A stretch of 64,000 bases of DNA from Candidatus Desulfosporosinus nitrosoreducens (GCF_030954495.1 NZ_JAVHUW010000083.1:186001-250000), one strand, 5' to 3'; numbered from the stretch's first letter, positions 35,533-45,596 are shown. Numbers and translations are program-made. The notes: generated from the sequence alone by a model not told the origin.

Positions 35533-36864
35533 ATGAGAATTCTATTTAAGAATGCAAAAATTGTAACGATGAATGCGGGACGGGAGATTATTGACGGTGA
35601 TTTGCTCGTTGATGGTTCCCGGATTGCAGCAATTGAAAAGGCGATAGAGCAGCCTGCAGACCAAGTAGTTGATCTGCACGGCGATTTGATCATTCCTGGC
35701 TTGATCCAAACCCACATTCATCTTTGTCAGACATTGTTTCGCGGTCAAGCCGATGATCTGGAACTCCTGGACTGGCTTAAGCTTAAAATCTGGCCTTTAG
35801 AAGGCGGGCATGACCCGGAATCTTTGTATGATTCTGCTTTACTGGGAATCGGAGAACTTTTTTTAGGCGGAACGACAACGATTGTGGATATGGAAACGGT
35901 TCATCATACGGAACACGCTTTTGAGGCAATCCTGTCCAGTGGTCTGAGGGCCTTGTCAGGGAAATGCATGATGGATGATCCTGACGGCGATCTTCCCTCA
36001 TCGCTGCAAGAGACGACGGAGGATTCTCTGCAAGAAAGCGTGAATTTATTTGAGAAATTTAACGGGCAGGGAAATGGGCGTCTTGAGGTCGCTTTTACGC
36101 CTCGTTTTGTCATTTCCTGCACCGATACCTTATTAAAAGAGGTCTCCCGGCTTGCTCGGGAAAAGCAAGCTTTTGTGCACACTCATGCCTCGGAAAACCG
36201 CGGGGAAATCCAAGTGGTGGAGAGCACCCGGGGCATGCGCAATATTGTTTATCTGGAGAAAGTCGGCTTAACAGGTTCTAAACTGATTCTGGCTCACTGT
36301 ATTTGGCTGGATGAAGCCGAAAAGGATATTTTGGTGCGGAGCAAAACTCGGATTTCCCACTGCCCGTCTTCCAATATGAAACTGGCCTCGGGAATTGCCC
36401 CAATTCCTGAGCTTCTGCAAAGGGGAGCGGAGATTTCCCTTAGCTCTGACGGAGCTCCTTGCAGTAATAATTTAGACGCTTTCCGAGAAATGCGCCATGC
36501 TGCTCTTATGCAGAAACCCTTGCATGGGCCAACTGTAATGCCGGCCCAGAAGGTTTTTGAGCTGGCAACTCTGGGAGGGGCACGTGCCTTGGGTCGGGAA
36601 AAAGATTTAGGGAGTTTGGAAGTTGGCAAGAAAGCGGATTTAGCGGTCGTGAGCCTCCAGGGATTGCACACTTGGCCCCTTGAGCATGTCGATGTTTACT
36701 CTCAGCTTGTTTATCAAGCCTACTCTTCGGATGTGCGGCTCACCATGGTCGATGGACAAATTGTGATGAAAGACAGGGAGCTTCTGACAATTGATGTTCC
36801 TCAGCTTAAGAAACGTTCGGCTCAAAGTTTGAACCGGGTGATGGCTAGAGTGGGACTGGTGTGA
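35533..36864 (+). CDS. Amidohydrolase-family purine or nucleoside deaminase
   Basis: A 443-residue TIM-barrel amidohydrolase of the TrzN/MtaD/guanine-deaminase branch. Metal ligands are in IQTHIHLCQ (H61, H63), with VHTHASEN, LAHCIWLDEAE and SLSSDGAPCSNN later. The N-terminal stretch GQADDLELLDWLKLKIWPLE resembles 5'-deoxyadenosine/S-adenosylhomocysteine deaminases and also 8-oxoguanine/guanine deaminases. The gene directly precedes adenine deaminase, so guanine or another aminopurine is the likely substrate. I use ATG 35533; GTG 35521 is an alternative with poor spacing. Confidence 0.82.
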   Translation: MRILFKNAKIVTMNAGREIIDGDLLVDGSRIAAIEKAIEQPADQVVDLHGDLIIPGLIQTHIHLCQTLFRGQADDLELLDWLKLKIWPLEGGHDPESLYDSALLGIGELFLGGTTTIVDMETVHHTEHAFEAILSSGLRALSGKCMMDDPDGDLPSSLQETTEDSLQESVNLFEKFNGQGNGRLEVAFTPRFVISCTDTLLKEVSRLAREKQAFVHTHASENRGEIQVVESTRGMRNIVYLEKVGLTGSKLILAHCIWLDEAEKDILVRSKTRISHCPSSNMKLASGIAPIPELLQRGAEISLSSDGAPCSNNLDAFREMRHAALMQKPLHGPTVMPAQKVFELATLGGARALGREKDLGSLEVGKKADLAVVSLQGLHTWPLEHVDVYSQLVYQAYSSDVRLTMVDGQIVMKDRELLTIDVPQLKKRSAQSLNRVMARVGLV

Positions 36865-36930
36865 GGCAGCTTCGGCATAGAGGATGTTTTACAAGCGTTT
36901 TTCTGTGTTTCCCGGAAAGGAGTTATTGTT

Positions 36931-38661
36931 ATGTCGAGCTTTAAAGAAAGAATGGATGAGTCTCGAGGATTGGTAAAAATTGACTTGGTTTTAAAGAATG
37001 CCAGGTTAGTCAATGTTTTTTCCGGGGAAATTCATGAAACAGACATTGGAATTCATCAGGGAGTGTTTGTAGGTTTAGGGACATACAATAAGGCTGAGCG
37101 AATCTTGGATTTGGCCGGAAGTTATGTTGTCCCGGGATTGCTTGACGGACATGTCCATATCGAAAGCTCACTTCTTTGTCCCGAAGAGTTTTGCTCGCTT
37201 CTTCTTTCTCACGGTGTCACGACGGCTGTCGTCGATCCTCATGAAATAGCCAATGTTTTGGGGGCCAAAGGAATTCGCTATATCTTGAATAGTGTGGAAA
37301 GTTTGCCCTTTAATACCTTTGTTGCCCTTCCTTCCTGTGTTCCGGCAACAGAGTTGGAGACTTCGGGGGCCCGCCTGGGGGCGGAAGATCTCAGAGAATT
37401 TTTGAGTCAGCCAAGAGTAATCGGACTCGGGGAGGTCATGGATTATCCTGGAGTATTGCAGGCCAAAGCGGACCTGGTGCATAAACTGGAACTTCCCGTG
37501 AACTTTAGGGATGGCCATGCCCCGGGAATATCTCCTCAGGACCTTAACGCTTATTATCGGGCAGGGATTCATACGGATCATGAATGTTCCACCCTGGAAG
37601 AAGTTCGAGAGCGATTGCGGCGGGGTTTTTACGTCATGCTGCGCGAAGGAAGTGCCGCTAAAAACCTGCGGGATCTCTTGCCAGCTGTCACTCCCGAGAA
37701 TGCGGGACAATGCTTGTTAGTGACAGATGATCGCCATCCCAGGGATTTGCTTCAGGAAGGTTCTATCGACCATTTGGTTCGCCTGGCCATTCAAGGCGGA
37801 GTAAACCCAGTCAGGGCGATCCAAATGGCCACTATTAATACTGCCCGGGCTATCGGGCTTCCTCACCTCGGTGCGGTGGCACCGGGTTATCAGGCTGATT
37901 TTGTGATTCTGAAAGATCTCAACTCTTTTGAAATAGAGGAAGTTTTCTGGTGTGGAAAAAGTCAATATCGTCGTGGAAAAGAACGTCCTCGCTTCTCTAA
38001 ATTCTCCACGGCGGGATTGACAAATAGTGTACACCTCGGGAACAGTCTAAGTGATAGTTTGAGTGCCCCGGCAGCATCTCTCAATGGTTCAAGCTCGGCA
38101 CGTGTACGCGTGATCGGAGTTCAGGAGCATTCCTTAACGACCCTGGAACTGATTCGGGAATTGCCTGTGAAGGATGGGCAACTTCGCGCTGATCCGGCAC
38201 AAAGAATTGCCAAAATAGCCGTTCTCGAACGGCATCATGGCTCGGGGAACGTTGGCATTGGCTTTGTCCAAGGTTTAGGCTTGGCAGAAGGAGCGATTGC
38301 CTCGACCGTTGCTCATGATTCCCACAATCTCGTGGTCGTGGGAATGAGTGACGAAGAGATGAACCTGGCTATCCGAACCTGTGCGGATATGGGAGGGGGG
38401 CTCTGTTTGGTCAGAGGAAGTCAGGTGATTGGCAAACTTCCCTTACCGATTGCGGGCCTGATGTCGGATCAAGATGCTGATGCCGTCGCCCAAAGTTTGT
38501 CTGAGCTTCATGAACAGGCAGGCAGTCTAGGGGTCAGCGCCAATATTGATCCTTTTATGACCTTAGCCTTTCTTTCCTTGCCGGTAATCCCTGAACTGAA
38601 ACTGACGGATTTAGGATTAGTAAATGTGGAGCAATTTCAATTGACGAGTCTTTTGATATAG
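36931..38661 (+). CDS. ade: Adenine deaminase
   Basis: A 576-residue protein of the AdeC/Ade family, close to the usual length. The metal motif is LLDGHVHIESS (H74, H76), with VDPHEIANVLG, RDGHAPGISP and REGSAAKNL in the middle. The C-terminal adenine-deaminase-specific domain has HHGSGNVGIGFVQGLGL and TVAHDSHNLVVVG. It converts adenine to hypoxanthine and ammonia, feeding the hydroxylases of the island. The start follows AAAGGAG. It forms a two-gene unit with the deaminase upstream. Confidence 0.95.
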   Translation: MSSFKERMDESRGLVKIDLVLKNARLVNVFSGEIHETDIGIHQGVFVGLGTYNKAERILDLAGSYVVPGLLDGHVHIESSLLCPEEFCSLLLSHGVTTAVVDPHEIANVLGAKGIRYILNSVESLPFNTFVALPSCVPATELETSGARLGAEDLREFLSQPRVIGLGEVMDYPGVLQAKADLVHKLELPVNFRDGHAPGISPQDLNAYYRAGIHTDHECSTLEEVRERLRRGFYVMLREGSAAKNLRDLLPAVTPENAGQCLLVTDDRHPRDLLQEGSIDHLVRLAIQGGVNPVRAIQMATINTARAIGLPHLGAVAPGYQADFVILKDLNSFEIEEVFWCGKSQYRRGKERPRFSKFSTAGLTNSVHLGNSLSDSLSAPAASLNGSSSARVRVIGVQEHSLTTLELIRELPVKDGQLRADPAQRIAKIAVLERHHGSGNVGIGFVQGLGLAEGAIASTVAHDSHNLVVVGMSDEEMNLAIRTCADMGGGLCLVRGSQVIGKLPLPIAGLMSDQDADAVAQSLSELHEQAGSLGVSANIDPFMTLAFLSLPVIPELKLTDLGLVNVEQFQLTSLLI

Positions 38662-38725
38662 TCTTTTCTAGGTAGACCTATGTTTTCCCAACTATTTTTT
38701 AAAGCTTTGGTGGGGAATGAAAAGG

Positions 38726-38789
38726 AAAAAGTATGTTGGCTCGGAATATCTTTAATCTTCAGATGATATTGCGGGCTAACATACTTTTT
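38726..38789. terminator. Long hairpin (25-bp arms) at the end of the purine island
   Basis: The arm at 38726-38750 and the arm at 38765-38789 are inverted copies with three mismatches (AAAAAGTATGTT paired with AACATACTTTTT at the outside). The loop is 14 nt. T-runs on both strands suit a bidirectional terminator. It marks the right edge of the purine genes. Confidence 0.7.
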
Positions 38790-38910
38790 GGCTAAATTTT
38801 GACAGAATCAATTTATAACCTTCCCTTAGGAATTGTCTGTAGTATATTAGAAGGAATTAGCGTATAATATGTCGAATGAACAAAATTTGAGAAAGAATGG
38901 AGGGTGAGGT

Positions 38911-40278
38911 TTGAAACAAGAGTCACATGTAAAGCGGGAAGGTTTTTCAAGCAGCATTGGCGTTATTGCTGCAGTATTAGGTTCTGCTGTTGGCTTGGGA
39001 AACATATGGAAATTTCCTTATGTTACGGGAGCTAATGGTGGGGCGGCATTTATCTTAGTTTATTTACTTTGTTTAGCCTTAGTTGGACTGCCGGTTATGT
39101 TGTCAGAACATCTGATTGGGCGCAATACCAAGTCCAACGCCGTCGGCGCTTTTAAAAAGATTGAGCCCCGACGACCATGGTTTCTGGTAGGTGGAGCAGG
39201 AGTCTTGAGCGCCTTTTTAATTATGGCCTTTTACACATGTGTGGCCGGCTGGGTTTACGCCTACATTTTTAAATCGGCGAGTGGGGTTCTTTTGACTAAT
39301 AAACCTCAAGAAACGACTCAAGTCTTTAATTCCTTAGTCTCAGGTGTGGGTGAGCCGCTTTTCTGGCAAGTGGTCGTGCTGCTCCTGACGGGGGCAATTA
39401 TTATGGCAGGAGTCACAAAGGGGATTGAAAGGGTAACGAAAGTTTTAATGCCCTTACTTTTTATCCTGCTTATCGTCATTGATGTCCGGTCTTTGAGTTT
39501 GCCTGGAGCGGCTGCCGGGCTGTCTTTCTTATTTAAACCTGACTTCTCTAAGATCACCGTCAGTGCCGTACTGGCAGCGTTGGGTTTGGCATTTTTCAAA
39601 TTGAGTGTTGGTATGGGTGCTATGATTACTTATGGCAGTTACGTTGATAAATCCGAGAACTTGCCTAAAATGGCAGTAAAAGTTGCCCTTTCCGACACTT
39701 TGGTTTCACTGATGGCGGGTATTGCTATTTTTCCGGCAGTATTTGCCTTTGGCTTTAAGCCGGATGCGGGCCCCAAGCTTTTGTTTATTATCATTCCTAC
39801 AGTATTCAATTCCATGCCTTTGGGCAGAATCTTTATGGTCTTATTCTTTATTCTCACTGCAATCGCCGCCACCGGGGCAATGTTGTCGCTATTGGAAGTT
39901 CCAATCGCCTACTTAACGGAGCAATATCAGTGGTCAAGAAGAAACGCGACATTGCTTACGATTTTGGGAATTGGTTTGATTGGCTCAACCGCTACTTTAT
40001 CAAACAGCATTTTATCTAAGGTGTTAATTTTCGGCAAAACGTTTTTTGACTTTTATGATTTCGCCACATCGAATGTTCTGCTCCCATTAGGAGGAATCTT
40101 CATTGCCTTATTTGTGGGCTGGCAGTGGGGTTATGCCAATGTTAAGCGAGAGATGACCAATGAGGGACAATTGGCAAACGAAGGACTGTTTCAAGTCTAT
40201 AGGGTTTTGGTAAGGTATTTAGTTCCTATTGCGGTTGCCATTGTACTTCTCGCCGGGTTGAATGTCATTCATTTTTAG
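38911..40278 (+). CDS. Sodium-dependent transporter, NSS/SNF family
   Basis: A 455-residue transporter with about 11-12 membrane segments. The N-terminal GFSSSIGVIAAVLGSAVGLG and NIWKFPYVTGANGGAAFILV carry the conserved sodium- and substrate-binding first helix of LeuT-like neurotransmitter:sodium symporters. The start is TTG after GGAGGGTGAGG. The substrate is probably an amino acid or amine. It lies just after the purine island but is separated by the long hairpin, so a functional link is not shown. Confidence 0.92.
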   Translation: MKQESHVKREGFSSSIGVIAAVLGSAVGLGNIWKFPYVTGANGGAAFILVYLLCLALVGLPVMLSEHLIGRNTKSNAVGAFKKIEPRRPWFLVGGAGVLSAFLIMAFYTCVAGWVYAYIFKSASGVLLTNKPQETTQVFNSLVSGVGEPLFWQVVVLLLTGAIIMAGVTKGIERVTKVLMPLLFILLIVIDVRSLSLPGAAAGLSFLFKPDFSKITVSAVLAALGLAFFKLSVGMGAMITYGSYVDKSENLPKMAVKVALSDTLVSLMAGIAIFPAVFAFGFKPDAGPKLLFIIIPTVFNSMPLGRIFMVLFFILTAIAATGAMLSLLEVPIAYLTEQYQWSRRNATLLTILGIGLIGSTATLSNSILSKVLIFGKTFFDFYDFATSNVLLPLGGIFIALFVGWQWGYANVKREMTNEGQLANEGLFQVYRVLVRYLVPIAVAIVLLAGLNVIHF

Positions 40279-40434
40279 AAGTCTTTCTTCTCGCAGAGTT
40301 AGGGGTAGACCGTTAGGACAAAAGGGAAAACCTATCGCGGCATAATGCTAAAAAGAGGTTATTCAATTCATTTTGACGAAGTAACACGTGCAGGAGTGAT
40401 TTTGACATTAAATTTGGATAGGGTGAGTAGATTA

Positions 40435-41502
40435 ATGCGTTTGGTGAACACAAGTTTTGTCCAGGAAGGGTCCGTTTTAGCTCGTCCCGTGATCAATTCT
40501 TCAGGCAGAATTTTACTGCAAGCTGGGATTTGTGTGACAGCTTCTTATATAGAACGGTTAAAAAGCATGGGGTATGATGTTCTGTTTATCGAGGATGACC
40601 GGTTGAATGATGTTGAAGTTCATACGGCAATTACCGGTCAAACCCGTGAAGTGGCTTATAAGACGATACAAAGTATCAGCAAATATATTGAGAACGATGC
40701 TGAAGGGTCTTTGCCTATCGCAAAAGTTCGTTCGACTATCCAAGAGATGATTAATGACCTTTTGTCAAGTAAGGATATTCTTTGTAATTTGACGGATATT
40801 CAGGGGTACGACAATTATACCTTTCACCATTCCATTAACACTACAATTATCGCCCTTGTTCTGGGGATTGCGGCTAAGTATCCCGAACAAAAATTAATCG
40901 AATTTGGCATGGGTGTTCTTATGCACGATATTGGCAAAATTAAAATACCTGAAAGTATTTTGAATAAGAAAACCCCTCTCACTGATGAAGAATTTATGGA
41001 AATCAAGAGGCATCCGACAATCGGTTTTGAAATTCTGCGCAAAAACGATGATTTCGGTTTACTGGCGGCTCATATTGCTTTCCAGCATCATGAGAAATGG
41101 GGCGGGTCCGGTTATCCGCGGGGATTAAAAGGGACGGAAATTCATGAATACGGCCGCATGGCAGCGGTTGCGGATGTTTATGAGGCCTTAACAAGCCGCA
41201 GAGTCTACCGCAAGGCTATTGAACCGAACGAAGCCTATGAGTATATCGTTGCTCAGTCGAATTCCCATTTTGATCCTCAGATTTTAGAGATCTTCAAAAA
41301 GCATATTGCCGTCTATCCTTCCGGTTCAGGTATTTTGTTAAGTAATGGACAAAGGGGAAATGTGGTCAAACAAAACTCCGCATTTCCCAATCGTCCTTAT
41401 GTTCGGGTATTCTACCAAGGGGAAGAAGAGCTGTCTAACCCCATTGATTATAACTTGGCCAATTGCCCTTCCCTTATGATAACTGCCGTGGATAATCGTT
41501 AA
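40435..41502 (+). CDS. HD-GYP domain protein (putative cyclic-di-GMP phosphodiesterase)
   Basis: About 355 residues. Residues 1-120 match the small beta-rich domain common before HD-GYP (MRLVNTSFVQEGSVLARPVI). The HD-GYP domain has the metal motif LMHDIGKIKIPE, the RHPTIGFEIL helix, AFQHHEKWGGSGYPRGL, and AAVADVYEALTSRRVYRKA. The GYP signature is intact, so hydrolysis of cyclic dinucleotides is expected. I prefer ATG 40435, seven bases after GGGTGAG and fitting the usual N-terminus; an ATG at 40345 would add 30 residues. A bidirectional terminator follows. Confidence 0.88.
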   Translation: MRLVNTSFVQEGSVLARPVINSSGRILLQAGICVTASYIERLKSMGYDVLFIEDDRLNDVEVHTAITGQTREVAYKTIQSISKYIENDAEGSLPIAKVRSTIQEMINDLLSSKDILCNLTDIQGYDNYTFHHSINTTIIALVLGIAAKYPEQKLIEFGMGVLMHDIGKIKIPESILNKKTPLTDEEFMEIKRHPTIGFEILRKNDDFGLLAAHIAFQHHEKWGGSGYPRGLKGTEIHEYGRMAAVADVYEALTSRRVYRKAIEPNEAYEYIVAQSNSHFDPQILEIFKKHIAVYPSGSGILLSNGQRGNVVKQNSAFPNRPYVRVFYQGEEELSNPIDYNLANCPSLMITAVDNR

Positions 41503-41529
41503 TCTCTTAGCTATGTTTAAGTAATTTTG

Positions 41530-41572
41530 AAAAAGCATCCTCATTTTCCTTAGTGAAAAGAGGATGCTTTTT
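41530..41572. terminator. Bidirectional terminator between convergent genes
   Basis: AAAAAGCATCCTC (41530-41542) pairs with GAGGATGCTTTTT (41560-41572), and inner bases TTTTC/GAAAA extend the stem. It has A/T tails on both strands and serves the HD-GYP gene and the convergent yyaL-like gene. Confidence 0.88.
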
Positions 41573-41606
41573 GACATAAACTGTGAGGATTTTGCTTGGG
41601 GATCAC

Positions 41607-43732
41607 CTAAGCCTTACTTTTTTGCAAAAGATTCTTGAATTCCTCGATGGTATGGACCGGGCGTTGGCAGGTGAAGTTTTCGCAGAGAAAGGCGGCTGGC
41701 TGTGTTGCTTCTCTAGGATAGTCACGGAGCCAAGGGACAATAGTTTCAAGGGTCCCCTCATGACAGAGTATTGAAGCATAGGGGCGGAAGTCTGAGAAAA
41801 AGACCTGACGCATTTCACTTAGTTGTGCCGAGTTGAGAGGACCGGCTAAAATCAGTTCCTGGCTTGAGTGTAAGGCAAATTGAAGAGCCTGCAAAAAGGC
41901 CGTATAACCTGAAGGCTGTTCTTCAAGTACTGGCCGAAAGCTTTCCAGAAGCTCTTCCGCTCTCTTTTCCCAGCGTTCTTCACCTGTGAGGCGTCCTAGG
42001 CGAAGTAAATTGAGAGCTGTGATGGAGTTCCCGGAAGGGAGGGCTCCGTCGTAACTTTCTTTAGGCCGGACGAGAAGTTCTTCAGCATCCGCCCCCGTTA
42101 AAAAATATCCGCCTTCTTCTTGATCGTAAAATAGTTGTTCCTGTTGTTCCTGAAGCTCAAGGGCAGTTTGAAGATATTGAGGTTTGCCGCAAGCGGAGTA
42201 TAATTCCAGCAGGCCGCCAATTAAGAAAGCGTAATCGTCTAAATAGCCGAGAAAAGCCGAATCTCCTTGGCGATAGCGGGCCAAAAGGCGGCCGTCAGAA
42301 CGCCGGAGGTTTGTCAGTAAGAAATGAGCAGCTTTTTCCGCCGCTTCCAGGTAGGCAGGGGTATTTAAGATTTGTGCCCCTTTGGCTAAGGCCATGATCA
42401 TCAGACCATTCCATGCTGTCAATAGCTTGTCATCCTTGTGAGGATGGACGCGCTGCTCACGAATAGCGAATAAAGTGGCGCGAGCCCGCTCTAAAGATTC
42501 CAGCGCACTTTGAATTGTCTGAGCATTGTCAGGTAAACTTTTCCCAAGAGTGCCTTGAAGTAAGTTGGGGATGTTTTTGCCTTCGAAGTTTCCTCCGGTG
42601 GTAATGTCGTAAACAGCGCAGTATTCAGCGGCGGCCTCTTTTCCCAAGGCGATTTCGATTTCAGCAGGTGTCCAAACGTGAAACTTTCCTTCTTCTCCTT
42701 CAGCGTCGGCGTCTTCTGCGGAGTAAAAACCGCCTTCCGGCGAAATCATGTCCCGAAGCACATAGCTGAAAATGTTTTGCGCCATCCGGGCATCCCTGGC
42801 TTGATGCCCTACTTGGTAATTTTCCAGGTAAGCGATGGCCAGCAAAGCATTATCGTAGAGCATTTTTTCAAAATGCGGCACCAACCATTTTTCATCAGTA
42901 CTATACCTTGCAAAACCATAACCGATATGATCGTAGATTCCTCCCAGGGCCATTCCATCCAAAGTTTTGCGAACCATAGTGAGAGCTTTATCGTCCTGAG
43001 GGTGGTCTTGGGCATAGCGCAAGAGGAAGGTCAGAGTATGAGGCGTCGGAAATTTCGGGGCGTGACCGAAACCGCCGTAACGGGCATCAAAACTTCGCGC
43101 TAAGTTCTTATAAGCTTCTTCAATCACTTGTTTTCCCCAAACTCGAGGGCCTGAAGTGAGGGAAGAAAGGGGGGCAGCTTTAGCGGGAACAGTCCGTTGG
43201 GTTTGGACGGCTGAGACAATTTTTTCACTCGCCTCACGAACCTTAGCCTCATTGTCTTGCCAGAGAAAAGCAACTTGTTCTAAAAGTTCCATCAGTCCCT
43301 GGTGACCATAGCGCTGGTTTTTAGGGAAATAAGTGCCGGCGAAAAACGGTTTTTTCTCGGGTGTCATCAGAATAGTGAGCGGCCAGCCGCCGGAACCGGT
43401 AAGAGCTTGACAAAAAGACATGTATATATGGTCGACATCAGGCCGCTCTTCACGGTCGACTTTTATCGAAATAAAATGGCGGTTTAAAAGGTCTGCGACT
43501 TCCTGGTCTTCAAAAGACTCACGCTCCATAACGTGGCACCAATGACAGGTCTACTTATAGTATCCACCTACGAATACCCAATAGATAAAAAGATGGGCTT
43601 GTTTTCCATCTTTGCTAAGTTAAAAGCTTCTTCATTCCATGCGTACCAGTTTACAGGATTGTATTGGTGTTGAAGTAAATAAGGAGACTTTTCATTAGCT
43701 AATCTATTGGGTACTCTTGTAGCTGTATTCAT
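41607..43732 (-). pseudogene. yyaL: YyaL/DUF255 thioredoxin-domain protein, disrupted by a 20-bp insertion
   Basis: The gene reads from ATG at 43732 (after GGAGGTGGTAGA) as NRLANEKSPYLLQHQYNPVN and onward to FLSIGYS, then hits TAG. Exactly 20 extra bases (43551-43570 on the plus strand) lie there. Removing them restores TCHWCHVMERESFED, the CxxC active site, and a long frame to 41607. The downstream part (about 640 residues from 43529) is otherwise complete, with GGWPLTILMTPEKKPFFAGTYFP and GYGFARYSTDEKWLVPHFEKM typical of the spermatogenesis-associated-20/YyaL family. The insertion shifts the frame and creates a stop at the catalytic site, so the gene is probably inactive unless it is a sequencing artefact. 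Confidence 0.9.
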
Positions 43733-43994
43733 TCTACCACCTCCTTCATGAGTTAATTCAATGTCTAGTATTCACTTATCCTGAGGTAAGTATGTAATAC
43801 ATAAAAGAATAAGTCAATCCTCTTCCTTTACATATAACAGATCAATATTTATTACTTAGAAGTTTATACAGGTGCCAAAGATAAAGAGCTAACCAAACAT
43901 AGCGTCAAAGAAATGTGTAAGGTAGTAGTATTTTTCAGCAAAAAATGCTGAAGAATCTCCATTTTACCCTCGACTTCACCGGGGGCAGGTTGTT
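43733..43994. other. Intergenic region between yyaL and the IS66 remnant
   Basis: Contains the yyaL ribosome binding site at its left end, a small TTCAGCA/TGCTGAA hairpin at about 43935-43953, and GTAAGG at 43917, which could be an IS66-type end. No gene was found. Confidence 0.4.
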
Positions 43995-44333
43995 ATGGCT
44001 AGAGATTTAGCCGAAGAACAACGTTGGCGGTACCGCATTGAAGAATGCAGTCAAAGTGAACTGAGTATCCGAGCGTGGTGCATTCAAAACGGACTGAAGA
44101 AAACGGCTTATCATTATTGGGCCAGAAAGTTTAAACTTCAGGAGCAACTGGAGGCTGAAAGTAATCCCTTTGCAGAAGTGCTTCTGCCCACTGAACGTGG
44201 AGACCGTACGAAAGAATCAGGGTCTCCTAAACCTGAATTATCCTTGTCACTTGGTGACTATTGTATTGGCATACCCGATGGTTTTAATCCGGTGACCTTA
44301 GAGGAATTGGTAAAGGTTCCGAGAAAGTTATGA
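43995..44333 (+). CDS. tnpA: IS66 accessory protein TnpA
   Basis: A 112-residue protein with a helix-turn-helix-like N-terminus (RYRIEECSQSELSIRAWCIQ) and the AYHYWARKFK motif of IS66 orfA products, followed by a variable acidic linker. The start follows GGGGGCAGG. It overlaps tnpB by 4 bp. Confidence 0.85.
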   Translation: MARDLAEEQRWRYRIEECSQSELSIRAWCIQNGLKKTAYHYWARKFKLQEQLEAESNPFAEVLLPTERGDRTKESGSPKPELSLSLGDYCIGIPDGFNPVTLEELVKVPRKL

Positions 44334-44626
44334 TCCAGTCTATGGCCGAAAATGTTGAGCATATTTATCTTGCCTTTGGATATACGGATTTTCGGAGACA
44401 AATTACAGGCTTAACAGCTATGGTCGCTCTAAAGTTTAAACTCGATCCTTATTCTGGAAAGACGCTGTTTATCTTCTGCAACAAACGCCATACTGCCATC
44501 AAAGCCTTGAGATGGGATGGGAACGGCTTTGTGCATGCTACGAAACACTTAGCTAATGACATGAAGTTTCAATGGCCAAAAACACAGGGAGAACTGGGAG
44601 ATATCAACATTCGGCAGATAGAGTGA
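44330..44626 (+). pseudogene. tnpB: IS66 TnpB, 3'-truncated
   Basis: Ninety-eight residues match IS66 Orf2/TnpB (YLAFGYTDFRRQITGLTAMV, LFIFCNKRHTAIKALRWDGN). The sequence breaks at DINIRQIE; the usual end of about 20 residues is absent and foreign sequence continues. With tnpC absent the element cannot transpose itself. Confidence 0.82.
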
Positions 44627-45239
44627 CTGCTAGAGGTCAAATTACTGGAACTACAGTAGCTATGCAGTATACTCTTAATGGTGGATCAACTTGGACAGAT
44701 TGTACAGACGAGAATACAATGGTTACTTTCGCTGATGGTAATGTAGTTATCGTTCCGCCGCCAATAATGCAGATACAAAAACACTTGGTATTTTAATGCA
44801 GCCTTCTGAACCCACAAGTGGGGTAACTTATGATGTAGTTGCAGGTACAGTAACAGGGCTTGGATCGACTTACGAATATAGCTTAAATGGTAGTTCACCA
44901 TGGTCAACTACGGACTCTGGTATAATATTCGATGCTGGAACAATACAAGTACGTACTAAGGTAACATCATCAGCACTTGCTTCGGCTGCAGAGAGTTGGC
45001 ACAATTGTTCCACCACTATCAGGTCCTACTGGATCAATTAGTGCATCTGCGGCAGTAGGAACTGTAACTGGGTTGACTCCAAATACAACATTAACGGAGT
45101 ACCTTGGTATAACAGGTATACTGATGCTTCAGGGAACTTAATCACGCCCGGATTTCCTACAGGAGCTACGATAAATATCCGAATTCCAGGAACCTCTACC
45201 ACACTTCCGAGCTTAACTGCGTCAGTCATTGCCAGCTAA
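44627..45239 (+). pseudogene. Frameshifted surface-repeat (S-layer/adhesin-like) gene fragment
   Basis: Three frames carry a repeated module of the type GTITGTTVAMEYSLDGGTTW. Frame a reads RGQITGTTVAMQYTLNGGST. Frame b continues as NNADTKTLGILMQPSEPTSG and AGTVTGLGSTYEYSLNGSSP. Later frames read SGPTGSISASAAVGTVTGLT, then PWYNRYTDASGNLITPGFPT, ending at a stop at 45237-45239. At least three frameshifts separate them. This is the C-terminal part of a repeat-rich exported protein, and its 5' end was replaced by the IS66 remnant. Confidence 0.75.
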
Positions 45240-45469
45240 TTTAAGCACGAAACGTTACCATACAGCGAACCTGAAGGAGCTTTATTGGTTACAGATATTA
45301 TACCGCTAAGGTTTCTTCTTAACTGTTTTATCGATAATGATGCTTGAAAATCTTATCCGTGATAACAACCACTAAATAAGAAGTTGCTGGAGCGATCTTT
45401 GGTGTGGGAATTGCTTGTAAGAAAGAGCTCCATTCACCTTACTTAAAAGGTGATGGAGTTCTTGTTATA

Positions 45470-45596
45470 TCATCTACCATTTCGCATATCTAATAATTTT
45501 TCTACCTGATCGCGGAAGCCATATTTTGATAAGTACTCTACTAACGCAACTTCGTATCCCTGCCGTTGGCTTAAACTGCTTGGGTCGGAAAAGGCC
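45470..45596 (-). pseudogene. Orphan C-terminal coding fragment
   Basis: Read on the minus strand, this gives SQRQGYEVALVEYLSKYGFR followed by DQVEKLLDMRNGR and a stop at 45470-45472. No start or upstream part is present; a GAAGATCATCTTC hairpin breaks it near 45600. I do not recognise the family. The rest of 45240-45856 holds a hairpin at 45425-45463 (GGTGATGGAGTT paired with its inverted copy) and no intact gene. Confidence 0.45.

Larger units (their letters stand above)
43917..44626 (+). mobile_element. Truncated IS66-family insertion sequence
   Basis: The region holds the two accessory genes of an IS66 element in the usual order, tnpA then tnpB, with an ATGA overlap. The large transposase gene tnpC is missing. 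The left boundary is a guess from GTAAGG at 43917, and the right boundary is where tnpB breaks off into a surface-protein remnant. Confidence 0.7.

Noticed and set aside
40403..40434. TTGACA at 40403 as a promoter for the HD-GYP gene
   Set aside because: No acceptable -10 box at 16-18 bp spacing.
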